A stretch of 33,161 nt of DNA from an uncultured Clostridia bacterium. Its GTDB lineage: Bacteria; Bacillota; Clostridia; TANB77; CAG-508. A program made the position numbers and the translations under genes. The stretch spans positions 1-33,161 of the forward strand of contig CALXZX010000017.1 in the NCBI GenBank assembly GCA_944393375.1. The letters are read 5' to 3'. Shown here one piece after another: positions 1 to 7,711 of this stretch (position 1 is its first letter; each line of letters begins with the position of its first letter). Below the pieces are notes generated by a model. The model had not been told where the DNA came from. It saw nothing but the letters and a program-made list of their open reading frames with translations, and ran no database searches.

Positions 1-60
1 ATAGAAAAATATGCTAATGATAATTTAAAACGTTTAGATAGATTATTGGATGTGAAATAG
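1..60 (+). CDS. istA: IS21 transposase IstA, C-terminal end (partial)
   Basis: An open frame enters the window at base 1 and stops at the TAG at 58-60, giving 19 residues ending in RLLDVK. Its identity rests on position: it ends 55 bases before istB on the same strand, as istA does in IS21-family elements. IstA is the DDE transposase that cuts and joins the element ends. The fragment is too short to show any catalytic motif. Confidence 0.5.
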   Translation: MEKYANDNLKRLDRLLDVK

Positions 61-115
61 ATAAAGGAATTAGATAACAGATAATTAATAAAAAATAAAA
101 GAAAGAGGTAATAGT

Positions 116-877
116 ATGATATATAATCAAGTAATAAATAATTTACAAAAACTAAAATTAGATAAAATGAGTACATATTTATCAACATATTTAGATGAGA
201 TAAATAGAAATAATATTTCTTTTTTAGATGCACTTCTTAATCTTACTCAGAAAGAAATAGAATTTAAAGAACAGAGAGCTTCTGAATTTAATATACGAGT
301 TGCTGGGTTTCCTTTTATTAGAACTTTAGATGAATTTGATTTTGATTTTCAACCAAGTATTAATAAAAAAGAAGTTTTAGATTTAGCAACACTTAGATTT
401 ATTGAAGAAAAGAAAAATGTTTTGTTAATTGGTTCTAGTGGTGTTGGCAAAACTCATATTGCAACAGCTATTGGTATTGAAGCTGCTAAAAAAAGAGTTA
501 GTACATATTTCATTAGTTGTCATGATTTAATCACTAAACTTAATATTGCACATCAAGAAAATAGATTAAAGGATGCTTTAAAAACATTTAATAAATACAA
601 ATTATTGATAATTGATGAAATTGGATATTTACCCGTAGACAAAAATGGCGCAAATCTACTGTTTCAATTGATTGCAAAAAGATATGAAAAAAGTTCTACC
701 ATCATAACTACAAATCAACAATTTTCTAAATGGGGAGAAATTTTTTCAGATAATATACTTGCTAATGCTATTCTTGATAGATTATTACACCATTCATATG
801 TTTTTAATATTACAGGTGATTCTTACAGATTAAAAGATATATTAAATAAAATGGAAAACTTTGACAATTCTATATAA
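116..877 (+). CDS. istB: IstB-like ATPase, IS21-family helper protein
   Basis: This 253-residue protein is a full-length AAA+ IstB/DnaC-like ATPase. IstB assembles on target DNA using ATP and delivers it to the IstA transposase. The Walker A motif GSSGVGKT is near residues 106-113, Walker B LLIIDEIGYL is in the middle, and a sensor-1-like TTNQ follows. The N-terminal helical region begins with NNLQKLKL, typical of the family. The start at 116 follows an AAGAGG ribosome site. The gene looks intact, so the element may be active if istA upstream is complete. Confidence 0.93.
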   Translation: MIYNQVINNLQKLKLDKMSTYLSTYLDEINRNNISFLDALLNLTQKEIEFKEQRASEFNIRVAGFPFIRTLDEFDFDFQPSINKKEVLDLATLRFIEEKKNVLLIGSSGVGKTHIATAIGIEAAKKRVSTYFISCHDLITKLNIAHQENRLKDALKTFNKYKLLIIDEIGYLPVDKNGANLLFQLIAKRYEKSSTIITTNQQFSKWGEIFSDNILANAILDRLLHHSYVFNITGDSYRLKDILNKMENFDNSI

Positions 878-945
878 TAAAAAGTTATCTAAATTGGTAA
901 ATTTTATTTTCCCTTTTTTGGTAATTTTGGTATTGACTTTTATAT

Positions 946-1083
946 GTAGAAAACTCATCGTCTGTATTGACGATTTCAGCATAGATATTAACTCAAAGAA
1001 TTGAGTGCGAAAGGGGGATATCACTGTAACTCGTCAATTTTTCTCGCCGCTCAGGGCTAACTAACTGAGAAGAAAGGATTAAT
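946..1083 (+). promoter_or_regulatory. Hairpin-dense leader of the 73-residue ORF
   Basis: Three perfect short stems follow one another: ATCGTC/GACGAT (957-962 with 969-974), ACTCAA/TTGAGT (991-996 with 1001-1006) and CTCAG/CTGAG (1050-1054 with 1065-1069). The stretch is richer in G+C than its surroundings and has no convincing coding frame on the plus strand. It could be a structured 5' leader or the end of a transferred segment. I could not match it to a riboswitch class I know. Confidence 0.35.
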
Positions 1084-1305
1084 ATGAAATTTAAAACACA
1101 CATTGCAGTATTGGGGCTAATCCTCATCTTGCTTTGTATGATAATGTGTGGTTTAGCTACAATGTTATCCATACAAGCAGGAGAAACTGCAGTTGCCATC
1201 GTAATGTGCTTACTTACCATTGCTTTCTTGATAGCTTCTGCAGGTATATTAATAATACTGCGTGATTTCCCCAAGAGGATGAAACATCATCCCGAGGAGA
1301 ATTAA
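1084..1305 (+). CDS. Small two-helix membrane protein, unknown
   Basis: This 73-residue protein has two hydrophobic helices, roughly residues 6-31 and 36-60, and a basic then acidic tail (FPKRMKHHPEEN). I do not recognise the family. The start follows an AAAGGA ribosome site five bases upstream. The gene has its own terminator and more G+C-rich codons than deoD or istB, so it looks like transferred DNA placed beside the IS21 element. A long ORF on the opposite strand overlaps it but has no ribosome site and is treated as a shadow. A role such as a small stress or immunity membrane peptide is possible but nothing visible supports it. Confidence 0.55.
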   Translation: MKFKTHIAVLGLILILLCMIMCGLATMLSIQAGETAVAIVMCLLTIAFLIASAGILIILRDFPKRMKHHPEEN

Positions 1306-1313
1306 TCCCGAGG

Positions 1314-1366
1314 CTCCCCAGAATAAATTGCAAGACCTAGTTCTTGCTTCCATCTGGGGAGTTTTT
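1314..1366 (+). terminator. Intrinsic terminator after the 73-residue ORF
   Basis: CTCCCCAGA (1314-1322) pairs perfectly with TCTGGGGAG (1353-1361), followed by TTTTT. The loop contains a second stem, GCAAGA (1330-1335) with TCTTGC (1342-1347). It is unusually GC-rich for this window. Confidence 0.85.
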
Positions 1367-1370
1367 ACTA

Positions 1371-1399
1371 TTGCCTTTTCTTCCTTTTATTGATATACT
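1371..1399 (+). promoter_or_regulatory. Candidate sigma-A promoter of deoD
   Basis: TTGCCT (1371-1376) and TATACT (1394-1399) are separated by 17 bases. Transcription would start near 1406, leaving a leader of about 55 bases before deoD. The -35 box matches the consensus at four of six positions. Confidence 0.45.
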
Positions 1400-1461
1400 T
1401 ATTTTGCATTTTACGATACAATTACTATATATTTATTTTATATTTTAAGGAGGAATTTGAT

Positions 1462-2193
1462 ATGTCTACACCACATAATGAAGCAAACTTAGGTGATATT
1501 GCAAAAACAGTTATCATGCCAGGAGACCCACTTAGAGCAAAACATATTGCCGAAAAATTTTTAGAAAATCCTAAATTGGTTAATCAAGTAAGAAATATCT
1601 ATGCCTATACTGGAAAATATAAAGGAAAAGAAATAACCGTTATGGCTTCTGGAATGGGAATGCCTAGTATGGGAATTTATTCTTTTGAATTGTTTAAATT
1701 TTATGATGTTGAAAATATTATTAGAATTGGCTCTTGTGGAGCTTATGTTCCTGATTTAAATTTATTTGATATTGTTTTATCAAAATCGATTTTTACAGAA
1801 AGCACCTATGCTTTAGGATTTTGTAATGATAATTGTCATTTGGTTGATACTAGTAAAGAATTAAATGAAATTATCAAAGAAACTGCTTCTGAAAGTCATG
1901 TAAACCTAATTGAAGGTGATACGATATGTAATGATAGTTTTGACCCATATATGACACAAGAAGATTTTGATAAATTTATGGATAGAGTTCATAATCAAAA
2001 CTTTTATCCATTAAGTGCAGAAATGGAAGCTTTTGCTTTATGTTACAATGCAAAAATGTTAAATAAGAAAGCAACTTGCTTAATGACAGTTGTTGATTCA
2101 AGATTTGAAACACAATCTGCTACTTCTGAAGAAAGAGAACAAGGATTAGATAATATGATAAAACTTGCATTAGATGCCAGCTTAAAATTCTAA
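1462..2193 (+). CDS. deoD: Purine nucleoside phosphorylase, DeoD type
   Basis: This 243-residue cytoplasmic enzyme cleaves purine (deoxy)ribonucleosides with phosphate to base and (deoxy)ribose 1-phosphate for purine salvage. The family marks are in place: GDPLRA at 21-26 (phosphate loop), Arg44, RIGSCGA at 88-94, EMEAFAL at 187-193 (ribose contact) and Asp212 for base protonation with Arg225 in SEER. The length equals that of hexameric DeoD proteins. I start at ATG 1462 because AAGGAGG lies at 1447-1453; the open frame reaches back to 1390 but those codons have no ribosome site. The gene stands alone between a terminator and a convergent greA. Confidence 0.95.
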   Translation: MSTPHNEANLGDIAKTVIMPGDPLRAKHIAEKFLENPKLVNQVRNIYAYTGKYKGKEITVMASGMGMPSMGIYSFELFKFYDVENIIRIGSCGAYVPDLNLFDIVLSKSIFTESTYALGFCNDNCHLVDTSKELNEIIKETASESHVNLIEGDTICNDSFDPYMTQEDFDKFMDRVHNQNFYPLSAEMEAFALCYNAKMLNKKATCLMTVVDSRFETQSATSEEREQGLDNMIKLALDASLKF

Positions 2194-2223
2194 TATTCTA
2201 TATTTTTTTTAGATAACTTAACT

Positions 2224-2266
2224 AAAAAAAGGGAAAAATGAGTCCGTCCCCAATTTCCCTTTTCAT
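2224..2266. terminator. Bidirectional terminator between deoD and greA
   Basis: AAAAGGGAAA (2227-2236) pairs with TTTCCCTTTT (2254-2263), with T-rich tracts on both strands, so it can end both convergent transcripts. The loop carries AGTCCGTCCCCAA, which resembles the end of the dispersed palindromic repeat found at 27137-27239. Confidence 0.85.
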
Positions 2267-2743
2267 TTATTTTTTAATTGACAATATTTTATATTTCATA
2301 ACACCTGCTGGTGCATTCACTTCAACTGTTTGATTTTTCTTAGCACCTAATAATGCTTCTCCTAAAGGTGATTCATTTGATATTTTATTTTCAGCTAAAT
2401 TGACTTCTGTTGACCCTACAATAGTATATTCAATCTTTTCATCAAATTCAACATCTAATACTTTTACTTTATTACCAATTTGAACAGTTTCTGTATCTAT
2501 ATCTTTTTCATCTATGATTTTTGCATGTCTTAATTTATTTTCTAATTCAGCTATTTTTACTTCGTTTTCTGCTTGTGCATTTTTAGCTTCATCATATTCT
2601 GAATTTTCTGATAAGTCTCCAAATCCTAATGCTACTTTTATTCTATCTGCTATATCTGCTCTTTTTTCAGTTTTTAAAAAATTTAACTCCTTCTCTAAAT
2701 TATTATACCCCTCTTGTGTTAATATAACTTCTTTTTCTTCCAT
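2267..2743 (-). CDS. greA: Transcription elongation factor GreA
   Basis: This 158-residue protein rescues backtracked RNA polymerase by stimulating cleavage of the transcript's 3' end through the secondary channel. It has the N-terminal coiled-coil hairpin (about 1-77), whose acidic tip shows GDLSENSEY at 42-50, with Asp43 and Glu46 in the expected places, and the FKBP-like C-terminal domain ending in APAGVMKYKI. The length is standard. An AAGGAGG-type site precedes the ATG at 2743, and a strong promoter lies 46-74 bases upstream. It is transcribed alone, convergent with deoD. Confidence 0.96.
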   Translation of the reverse strand: MEEKEVILTQEGYNNLEKELNFLKTEKRADIADRIKVALGFGDLSENSEYDEAKNAQAENEVKIAELENKLRHAKIIDEKDIDTETVQIGNKVKVLDVEFDEKIEYTIVGSTEVNLAENKISNESPLGEALLGAKKNQTVEVNAPAGVMKYKILSIKK

Positions 2744-2788
2744 AGTGATTCCTCCTTGAATTGTGTACTATTTTTTTGTACTTTCCTT

Positions 2789-2817
2789 ATATTACGGCAG
2801 AAAATGAAATTTGTCAA
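2789..2817 (-). promoter_or_regulatory. Sigma-A promoter of greA
   Basis: On the minus strand TTGACA (2812-2817) and TAATAT (2789-2794) are exactly 17 bases apart. The perfect -35 box lies in the centre of a 14-bp inverted repeat. Confidence 0.8.
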
Positions 2818-2832
2818 TACAAATTTCATTTT
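2801..2832. repeat. 14-bp perfect inverted repeat over the greA -35 box
   Basis: AAAATGAAATTTGT (2801-2814), a CAAT loop, then its exact complement (2819-2832). In the minus direction it follows pgsA and may act as a weak terminator, although only four T residues follow the stem. It also overlaps the greA -35 box, so it could be an operator. Confidence 0.7.
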
Positions 2833-2916
2833 TTTCTATTTTCGTATTATATTTATTATCAAAAACCTTTTTATATGCCTATATATCAACTTTTTATCTA
2901 GTACTTAAAATGCATT

Positions 2917-3510
2917 TTAGTCTTTCATATATTTTTTAATGCCTCTCATGTAATCTATTCCAGAAAAGATTGTTGCAATGGTTTGTATAATCATCATAAC
3001 TGTTACAGCTACATTTAATACAAAATCTGCTCCTTGTAAAGTTCCTGTAAAACATGCCCCAAAAGCATGTAAATCTAAAAATGCTAAAATAATGGCTATC
3101 ATTTGGGTAACCGTTTTTAGTTTTCCCCATTTTGAAGCAGCAATGACTTCTCCACCTTTTTCTACTGCAATTAGTCTATATCCAGATACTAAAAATTCTC
3201 TTGCTAATACGATAATTGGAATCCAAGCTGGTAATTTATTCATTTCTACTAACATTAACATGGCTGCCAATACCAATATTTTGTCAGCTAGTGGATCTAA
3301 AAACTTTCCAAATGCTGTTACTTGATTTCTACTTCTTGCTATATATCCATCCAATTTATCTGTTAATGAAGCTAATATAAAGATAAGGTCAATAATTAAA
3401 TATGTAATTGGTATTCCCCATAAATTTCCTTCTATTCCAAAAAATGGTATAATGACCATAATTGGTACTAAAATGACTCTAAATATAGTTAGTTTATTTG
3501 GTAAATTCAT
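2917..3510 (-). CDS. pgsA: CDP-diacylglycerol--glycerol-3-phosphate 3-phosphatidyltransferase
   Basis: This 197-residue integral membrane enzyme makes phosphatidylglycerophosphate, the first committed step to phosphatidylglycerol and cardiolipin. The CDP-alcohol phosphotransferase motif is complete: Asp51, Asp54-Gly55, Ala58-Arg59, Gly68, Asp72 and Asp76, with the canonical spacings. Several hydrophobic helices surround it. I start at ATG 3510, where MNLPNKLT matches the usual N-terminus and GAAGGGG lies 12 bases upstream. An upstream ATG at 3522 abuts that site and a TTG at 3531 lacks one. The gene is flanked by intergenic gaps and may be monocistronic. Confidence 0.93.
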   Translation of the reverse strand: MNLPNKLTIFRVILVPIMVIIPFFGIEGNLWGIPITYLIIDLIFILASLTDKLDGYIARSRNQVTAFGKFLDPLADKILVLAAMLMLVEMNKLPAWIPIIVLAREFLVSGYRLIAVEKGGEVIAASKWGKLKTVTQMIAIILAFLDLHAFGACFTGTLQGADFVLNVAVTVMMIIQTIATIFSGIDYMRGIKKYMKD

Positions 3511-3621
3511 GTTTTGACTCATCCCCTTCAAAAGGTTTGACTAGTGTTAAAAATTTGAATTTTTCTAACATTCCCTTTTATTTATTATTTTCTTACTTAT
3601 TATATTTATATATTTAAATTT

Positions 3622-4842
3622 CTATTCTGTCAACATTTCTATGGCTTTTTGTAATTGTGTATCTTGACTTCTTTCAACATTTAATATATTTTCAACACTT
3701 TCAGGTAATTCTACAGTTTCATCTGGTTCAATACCTATTTCATTGATTTCTGTTCTATTTGGTGTTAAATATTTCTCTGTCGTTATTTTTAGTCCACTAC
3801 CATCTGGAAGTGTTAATATTTGTTGAATAACACCTTTTCCATAAGTTTTTGTTCCTACTATTCTAGCTTTTCCTAAGTCTTTTAATGCTCCTGCCAATAT
3901 TTCAGAAGAACTTGCCGTATTTTCATTTGTTAAAATAATGATTGGCATATTGATAATTGGGTCACTTTCATTTTTTTCTATAGTTTCTTTATTATCTTTA
4001 TCTACTTCATATAATAGTATAGAATCTTTATCTGCAATATACCCTGCTATTTGTAAAGCTTCATCAACAATTCCTCCACCATTATTTCTTAAATCAATAA
4101 TTAGAGAAGTAATTCCTTGTGCTTGTAATTCTTCAAATTTTGTTTTAAATTCTTCTGCTGTGTTTTCATCAAATGATGAAAATTCGATATATCCTATATT
4201 ATTTTCTAAAACTTCTCCTTCTACAGGATTAACAATAATATTTTCTCTTGTAATTTCAAAATCTAATGTTTTTTCTCCTCTTAAAATTTGTAATTTGACA
4301 GTTGAACCTTCTTCTCCTTTTATTTTTGTTGAAATCACCGTCATATCATCTGCTGTACATGGTTCTCCATTAACAGAAATAATATAATCTCCTGGTTGAA
4401 TTCCTGCTCTTTCTGCTGGGCTACCTTTTATCGGAGACAATACCATAATTTGATTGGTTTTGGTATCTTCTATCATATAAATACCAATTCCAACAAAATT
4501 TCCCATAGTATTTTCTAAATAGTCTTCCATATCTTCTTTAGAAATATATTCTGTATATGGGTCACCTAACCCTTCTATATATCCTTGTATAGCCCCTTCT
4601 TTTAAACTTTCTTCATCTATATCTCCTAAATAATATTTATCGATAACTGCTCGATAGGTATCTAATGTTTGTGAAATATCTTGACTCTCATCAGATGTCA
4701 TTAATGTTAAATATTTATTTAAACTATCTCCTTTTACAAAATATTGATAAAATCCTATTGATGTTAGTAGAAAGGTTACAAATGCTACTAAAACAATAAG
4801 CATTATAGTTCTATATACTTTATATCTCTTTTTTTCCTCCAT
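3622..4842 (-). CDS. ctpA: C-terminal processing peptidase, S41 family
   Basis: This 406-residue membrane-anchored serine protease has a short cytoplasmic N-terminus, one transmembrane helix (about 11-31), a PDZ domain (about 115-195) and the S41 catalytic domain. The Ser/Lys dyad is visible: Ser311 in TASSSEI and Lys336 in YGKG, 25 residues apart as in Escherichia coli Prc. Such proteases trim C-termini of exported proteins, including wall hydrolases and their regulators. I start at ATG 4842 because AAAGGAAGG precedes it; an in-frame ATG at 4860 lies before that site. It lies downstream of the ftsEX-M23 cluster, separated by a terminator, and a TATAAT-like -10 at 4884-4889 may serve it. Confidence 0.92.
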   Translation of the reverse strand: MEEKKRYKVYRTIMLIVLVAFVTFLLTSIGFYQYFVKGDSLNKYLTLMTSDESQDISQTLDTYRAVIDKYYLGDIDEESLKEGAIQGYIEGLGDPYTEYISKEDMEDYLENTMGNFVGIGIYMIEDTKTNQIMVLSPIKGSPAERAGIQPGDYIISVNGEPCTADDMTVISTKIKGEEGSTVKLQILRGEKTLDFEITRENIIVNPVEGEVLENNIGYIEFSSFDENTAEEFKTKFEELQAQGITSLIIDLRNNGGGIVDEALQIAGYIADKDSILLYEVDKDNKETIEKNESDPIINMPIIILTNENTASSSEILAGALKDLGKARIVGTKTYGKGVIQQILTLPDGSGLKITTEKYLTPNRTEINEIGIEPDETVELPESVENILNVERSQDTQLQKAIEMLTE

Positions 4843-4959
4843 TGATTTCCTTCCTTTCATAAAATACTGATTTCTATTAATCTATTATATTTCACAATCC
4901 AATTTAAATTCCAAACAATTCTAGCTTCACTAAACTTTTTTACTTTAGTATGCTTTTAT

Positions 4960-5000
4960 ATTATAGAAAATTGCATTTGCTACATTTCATTTTCTATAAT
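4960..5000. repeat. 12-bp inverted repeat upstream of ctpA
   Basis: ATTATAGAAAAT (4960-4971) is repeated inverted at 4989-5000 with a 17-base loop. It lies between the upstream terminator and the ctpA start, and could be an operator or a second hairpin. No function can be assigned. Confidence 0.4.
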
Positions 5001-5002
5001 GT

Positions 5003-5045
5003 AAAAAAGGGATAAAGAAGACCTTCCCTTAATCCCTCTTTTTTG
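5003..5045 (-). terminator. Terminator of the ftsEX-M23 cluster
   Basis: In the minus direction AGGGAT (complement of 5032-5037) pairs with ATCCCT (complement of 5008-5013), followed by TTTTT. A small GAAG/CTTC stem lies in the loop. It separates the third M23 gene from ctpA. Confidence 0.75.
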
Positions 5046-5128
5046 TTATTTATCACATAGAAAAACACAACTTTTGTTTTAATACTATATCAGATTTTCC
5101 TATACAACAATGTAAGTTTTCCATTTTA

Positions 5129-6391
5129 TTATGGCAAATATTTTACTGGATTAACTCTGTTATCATACAATCCTGGACTAGTTCTTACTTCAAAATGTAA
5201 ATGAGGTCCTGTTGAATTTCCTGTGCTTCCAACATTCATAATTTGTTGTCCTTGTGTTACACGTTGATATTCTGAAACTCTTATGGAACCTTGTTGTCCA
5301 TGAGCATATAATGTATATAGTCCATTATCATGTGCAATAATAATATAATTTCCATAGCTATAATTTAACGCTTTTGCTGTTACAACTATTCCATCTGCTA
5401 CTGCATATACTGGTTGTCCATTAATCCCACTTGAACCAAAGTCTACTGCTCCATGATATTGTCCACTTGAATAATACATATATGTTGTAATTCTTGAATA
5501 TGCACTTGGAACTGGATAAATGAATCCTGAACTACTTACAGCTCCTCCACCTGTTGAAGAACTTCCATTTGAGCTACCTCCACTTGAGCCACTTCCACTT
5601 GAACTACTTCCAGAAGAACTTCCTCCTGAAGATGGTCTTTGTTGTTGTAATAATTTTTGAATTTCTTCTTGTTTTTGTTTAATTTCTGCATCAATTGATT
5701 TATTTGCTTCTTCTAATTCATCTATTTGTTGTTGTAAATCTTGTTCTTCCGAAGACAATTGTGCTACATAAGCATTTTTTTCTTCTTTTGCACTTTGCAA
5801 TTGAACAGACTTACTTTCTTTTTCTGTTTTTGATGAATCTAACTCTTGTTTACTTTGCTCTAAAGTTATTTTTGCTTCCTCTATTTCTTTTTTCTCATTT
5901 TCAATACTTTCCATCAAATTCATATCCGCTTCTGCCACTTCAGAAATCATATAATAGTTTGAGATTAAATCTGTCAAGCTTTTAGAAGAAAGTAACACAT
6001 CTAAAAATGAGGTTTCTCCTGCTTCATATGTAGCTACTAATCTTTTTTCTAATAATTCTTGCTGTTTGTCATAATCTTCTTGTTTTTGATTAATTTTGTT
6101 CTCTGCTTCTGTAATTTGATTATTCAAATCTGAAATTTTGGTATCTAATTCATTAATTTGACTTTCATAATCTGCAATTTCACTTTCAATTGCTTCTACT
6201 TGTTTTAAAGTTTCACTTTTCTCTTGCGTTACTTGTTCTTTCTGATTTTCTGCATCTTGTAATTTTTCTTTATTAGATGCTTGCTGATTTTGTAAATCTG
6301 TTATTTCATCTGCATATACCATGACATTAAATTGTAGTACGAATATAATAATGATTAATCCCCCTAGTATTTTAGCAAATATCTTTTTCAT
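5129..6391 (-). CDS. Coiled-coil M23 peptidase, third paralogue
   Basis: This 420-residue exported murein hydrolase has a signal peptide ending near VYA (about 1-27), a long coiled coil rich in Gln, Glu and Lys (about 30-250), a Ser/Gly linker (about 255-290) and a C-terminal LytM/M23 domain. The zinc and catalytic residues are present: His and Asp in HGAVD, LYAHG, and HLHFE. The family cuts peptide cross-links in peptidoglycan. An AGGAGG site precedes the ATG at 6391. It is the last of three tandem paralogues after ftsEX and the only one with the long Ser/Gly linker, which may let the domain reach further into the wall. Confidence 0.9.
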   Translation of the reverse strand: MKKIFAKILGGLIIIIFVLQFNVMVYADEITDLQNQQASNKEKLQDAENQKEQVTQEKSETLKQVEAIESEIADYESQINELDTKISDLNNQITEAENKINQKQEDYDKQQELLEKRLVATYEAGETSFLDVLLSSKSLTDLISNYYMISEVAEADMNLMESIENEKKEIEEAKITLEQSKQELDSSKTEKESKSVQLQSAKEEKNAYVAQLSSEEQDLQQQIDELEEANKSIDAEIKQKQEEIQKLLQQQRPSSGGSSSGSSSSGSGSSGGSSNGSSSTGGGAVSSSGFIYPVPSAYSRITTYMYYSSGQYHGAVDFGSSGINGQPVYAVADGIVVTAKALNYSYGNYIIIAHDNGLYTLYAHGQQGSIRVSEYQRVTQGQQIMNVGSTGNSTGPHLHFEVRTSPGLYDNRVNPVKYLP

Positions 6392-6498
6392 AAGTTCCTC
6401 CTTTTTACTTTATAACAAGTCCATTTTTTATATTTGTAAAATCCTATGAAGTGTTTTTATAAATCTATGTATAATTTTTATGTTCTTATTATTTTTTA

Positions 6499-7677
6499 CT
6501 AAGGTAAATATGGTGTTGGATTTACTGGTGTTCCATTGATTCTTACTTCAAAATGTAAATGATATCCTGTTGAATTTCCTGTTGTTCCGACACTCATGAT
6601 TTGTTGACCTTGACTTACGGTTTGTCTTTTGCTAACTAATCTTGAACCTGGTGCACCATGTGCATATAAAGTCATTGTTCCATCATGGTGATTGATAACA
6701 ATATATTCTCCATAACTTTTATAATTTCCATTTGGATATTTTAATGCCGTTGATGTAACTACTGTTCCTGCTTTAACAGCTAATACTGGTTTTCCTGCTA
6801 TTCCTGAGCCACTAAAATCCACTCCTGTATGTCCACTATATCCCATCCAACCAGTTGTAATGCTGTATCCTACGACTGGTCTAATATATCCACTGCTACT
6901 TGGATTGTTTGGTGTAGTAGGAACATTTGAATTACCAGAATTTGCTGCTTCTTTTCTCGCAATTTCCGCTAATTCTGCTTGTATAGCTCTTTTATCTTGT
7001 TCAAATTGCTCTAATTCTGCTTGTGTATTTTTTTCTTGTTCATTTAGTTGTGCTACATAAGTATCTTTTTGGCTCTTTGCATTTTGTAATTCTGTTGCTT
7101 TTTGTTGTTTTTGTGCTCTTACACTATCTAATTCTTGTTTACTTGTTTCAAGTGTTTGTTTAGCTGTTTCTATTTCTTCTTGCTCTTTCTTGATTTTATC
7201 CATTAATTCCATATCACTTTGCGTAATTTCAGATATCATATAATAGTTGGAAATTAAATCTGTTAAACTACTTGAAGAAAGTAATACATCTAAATAAGAA
7301 GTTTCTCCTGCTTCATAAGCAGCTACTAATCTTTTCTCTAATAGTTCTTCTTTATCATCATATTCTTCTTGTTTTTCATTTAATTTACTTTGAGCTTCTT
7401 CTATTTGTGTATTCATATCTGATATTTTTGTATCTAATTCGTCAATTTCTGATTGTGCAGAGGAAATTTGCATAATTAAGTCCTCCACTTGTTGTAATGT
7501 CTCTGATTTTTCTGTATTGATATTTTCTAATTCCTCTTTTGCTTCTTCTATTTTTTGATCTGTTTCATTACTACTTGCATTTAATTCTGATTTTGTTGCA
7601 GCCAATACAACATTAAATTGCAATAAGATAACTGCTATTACTATCATTCCTACAATTTTGAGCCCTATTTTTTTCAT
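6499..7677 (-). CDS. Coiled-coil M23 peptidase, second paralogue
   Basis: This 392-residue exported protein has the same plan as its neighbours: a signal peptide ending near VLAA (about 1-27), a coiled coil (about 30-245), a short Pro/Asn/Ser linker and an M23 domain with HTGVD, LYAHG and HLHFE all intact. The coiled coil contains the shared block AAYEAGETSYLDVLLSS, nearly identical in the third paralogue, so these two are the closer pair. An AAGGAG site lies nine bases before the ATG. It is probably an FtsEX-controlled peptidoglycan endopeptidase. Confidence 0.9.
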   Translation of the reverse strand: MKKIGLKIVGMIVIAVILLQFNVVLAATKSELNASSNETDQKIEEAKEELENINTEKSETLQQVEDLIMQISSAQSEIDELDTKISDMNTQIEEAQSKLNEKQEEYDDKEELLEKRLVAAYEAGETSYLDVLLSSSSLTDLISNYYMISEITQSDMELMDKIKKEQEEIETAKQTLETSKQELDSVRAQKQQKATELQNAKSQKDTYVAQLNEQEKNTQAELEQFEQDKRAIQAELAEIARKEAANSGNSNVPTTPNNPSSSGYIRPVVGYSITTGWMGYSGHTGVDFSGSGIAGKPVLAVKAGTVVTSTALKYPNGNYKSYGEYIVINHHDGTMTLYAHGAPGSRLVSKRQTVSQGQQIMSVGTTGNSTGYHLHFEVRINGTPVNPTPYLP

Positions 7678-7711
7678 ATCGTTTTTCTCCTTTTTCTCTC
7701 ACATTTGTTTT

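Larger units (their letters stand above)
1..945 (+). mobile_element. IS21-family insertion sequence, right part
   Basis: The segment holds the tail of an istA-like gene followed by a complete istB, the usual IS21 order. After istB, two related AT-rich repeats (ATTGGTAAATTTT near 893 and TTGGTAATTTTGGTA near 918) resemble the multiple terminal repeats that bind IstA at IS21 ends. The exact right end is not fixed: I place it before the composition change near 945. The left end lies outside the window. Confidence 0.6.

Noticed and set aside
993..1274. 93-codon minus-strand ORF over the small membrane protein
   Set aside because: It has no ribosome site, starts inside the structured leader and mirrors the plus-strand gene, which has its own ribosome site and terminator.
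3040..3060. Two TGTAA boxes 11 bp apart
   Set aside because: They lie inside pgsA coding sequence and are not extended to further boxes; they show that pairs occur by chance in this AT-rich DNA while fours do not seem to.
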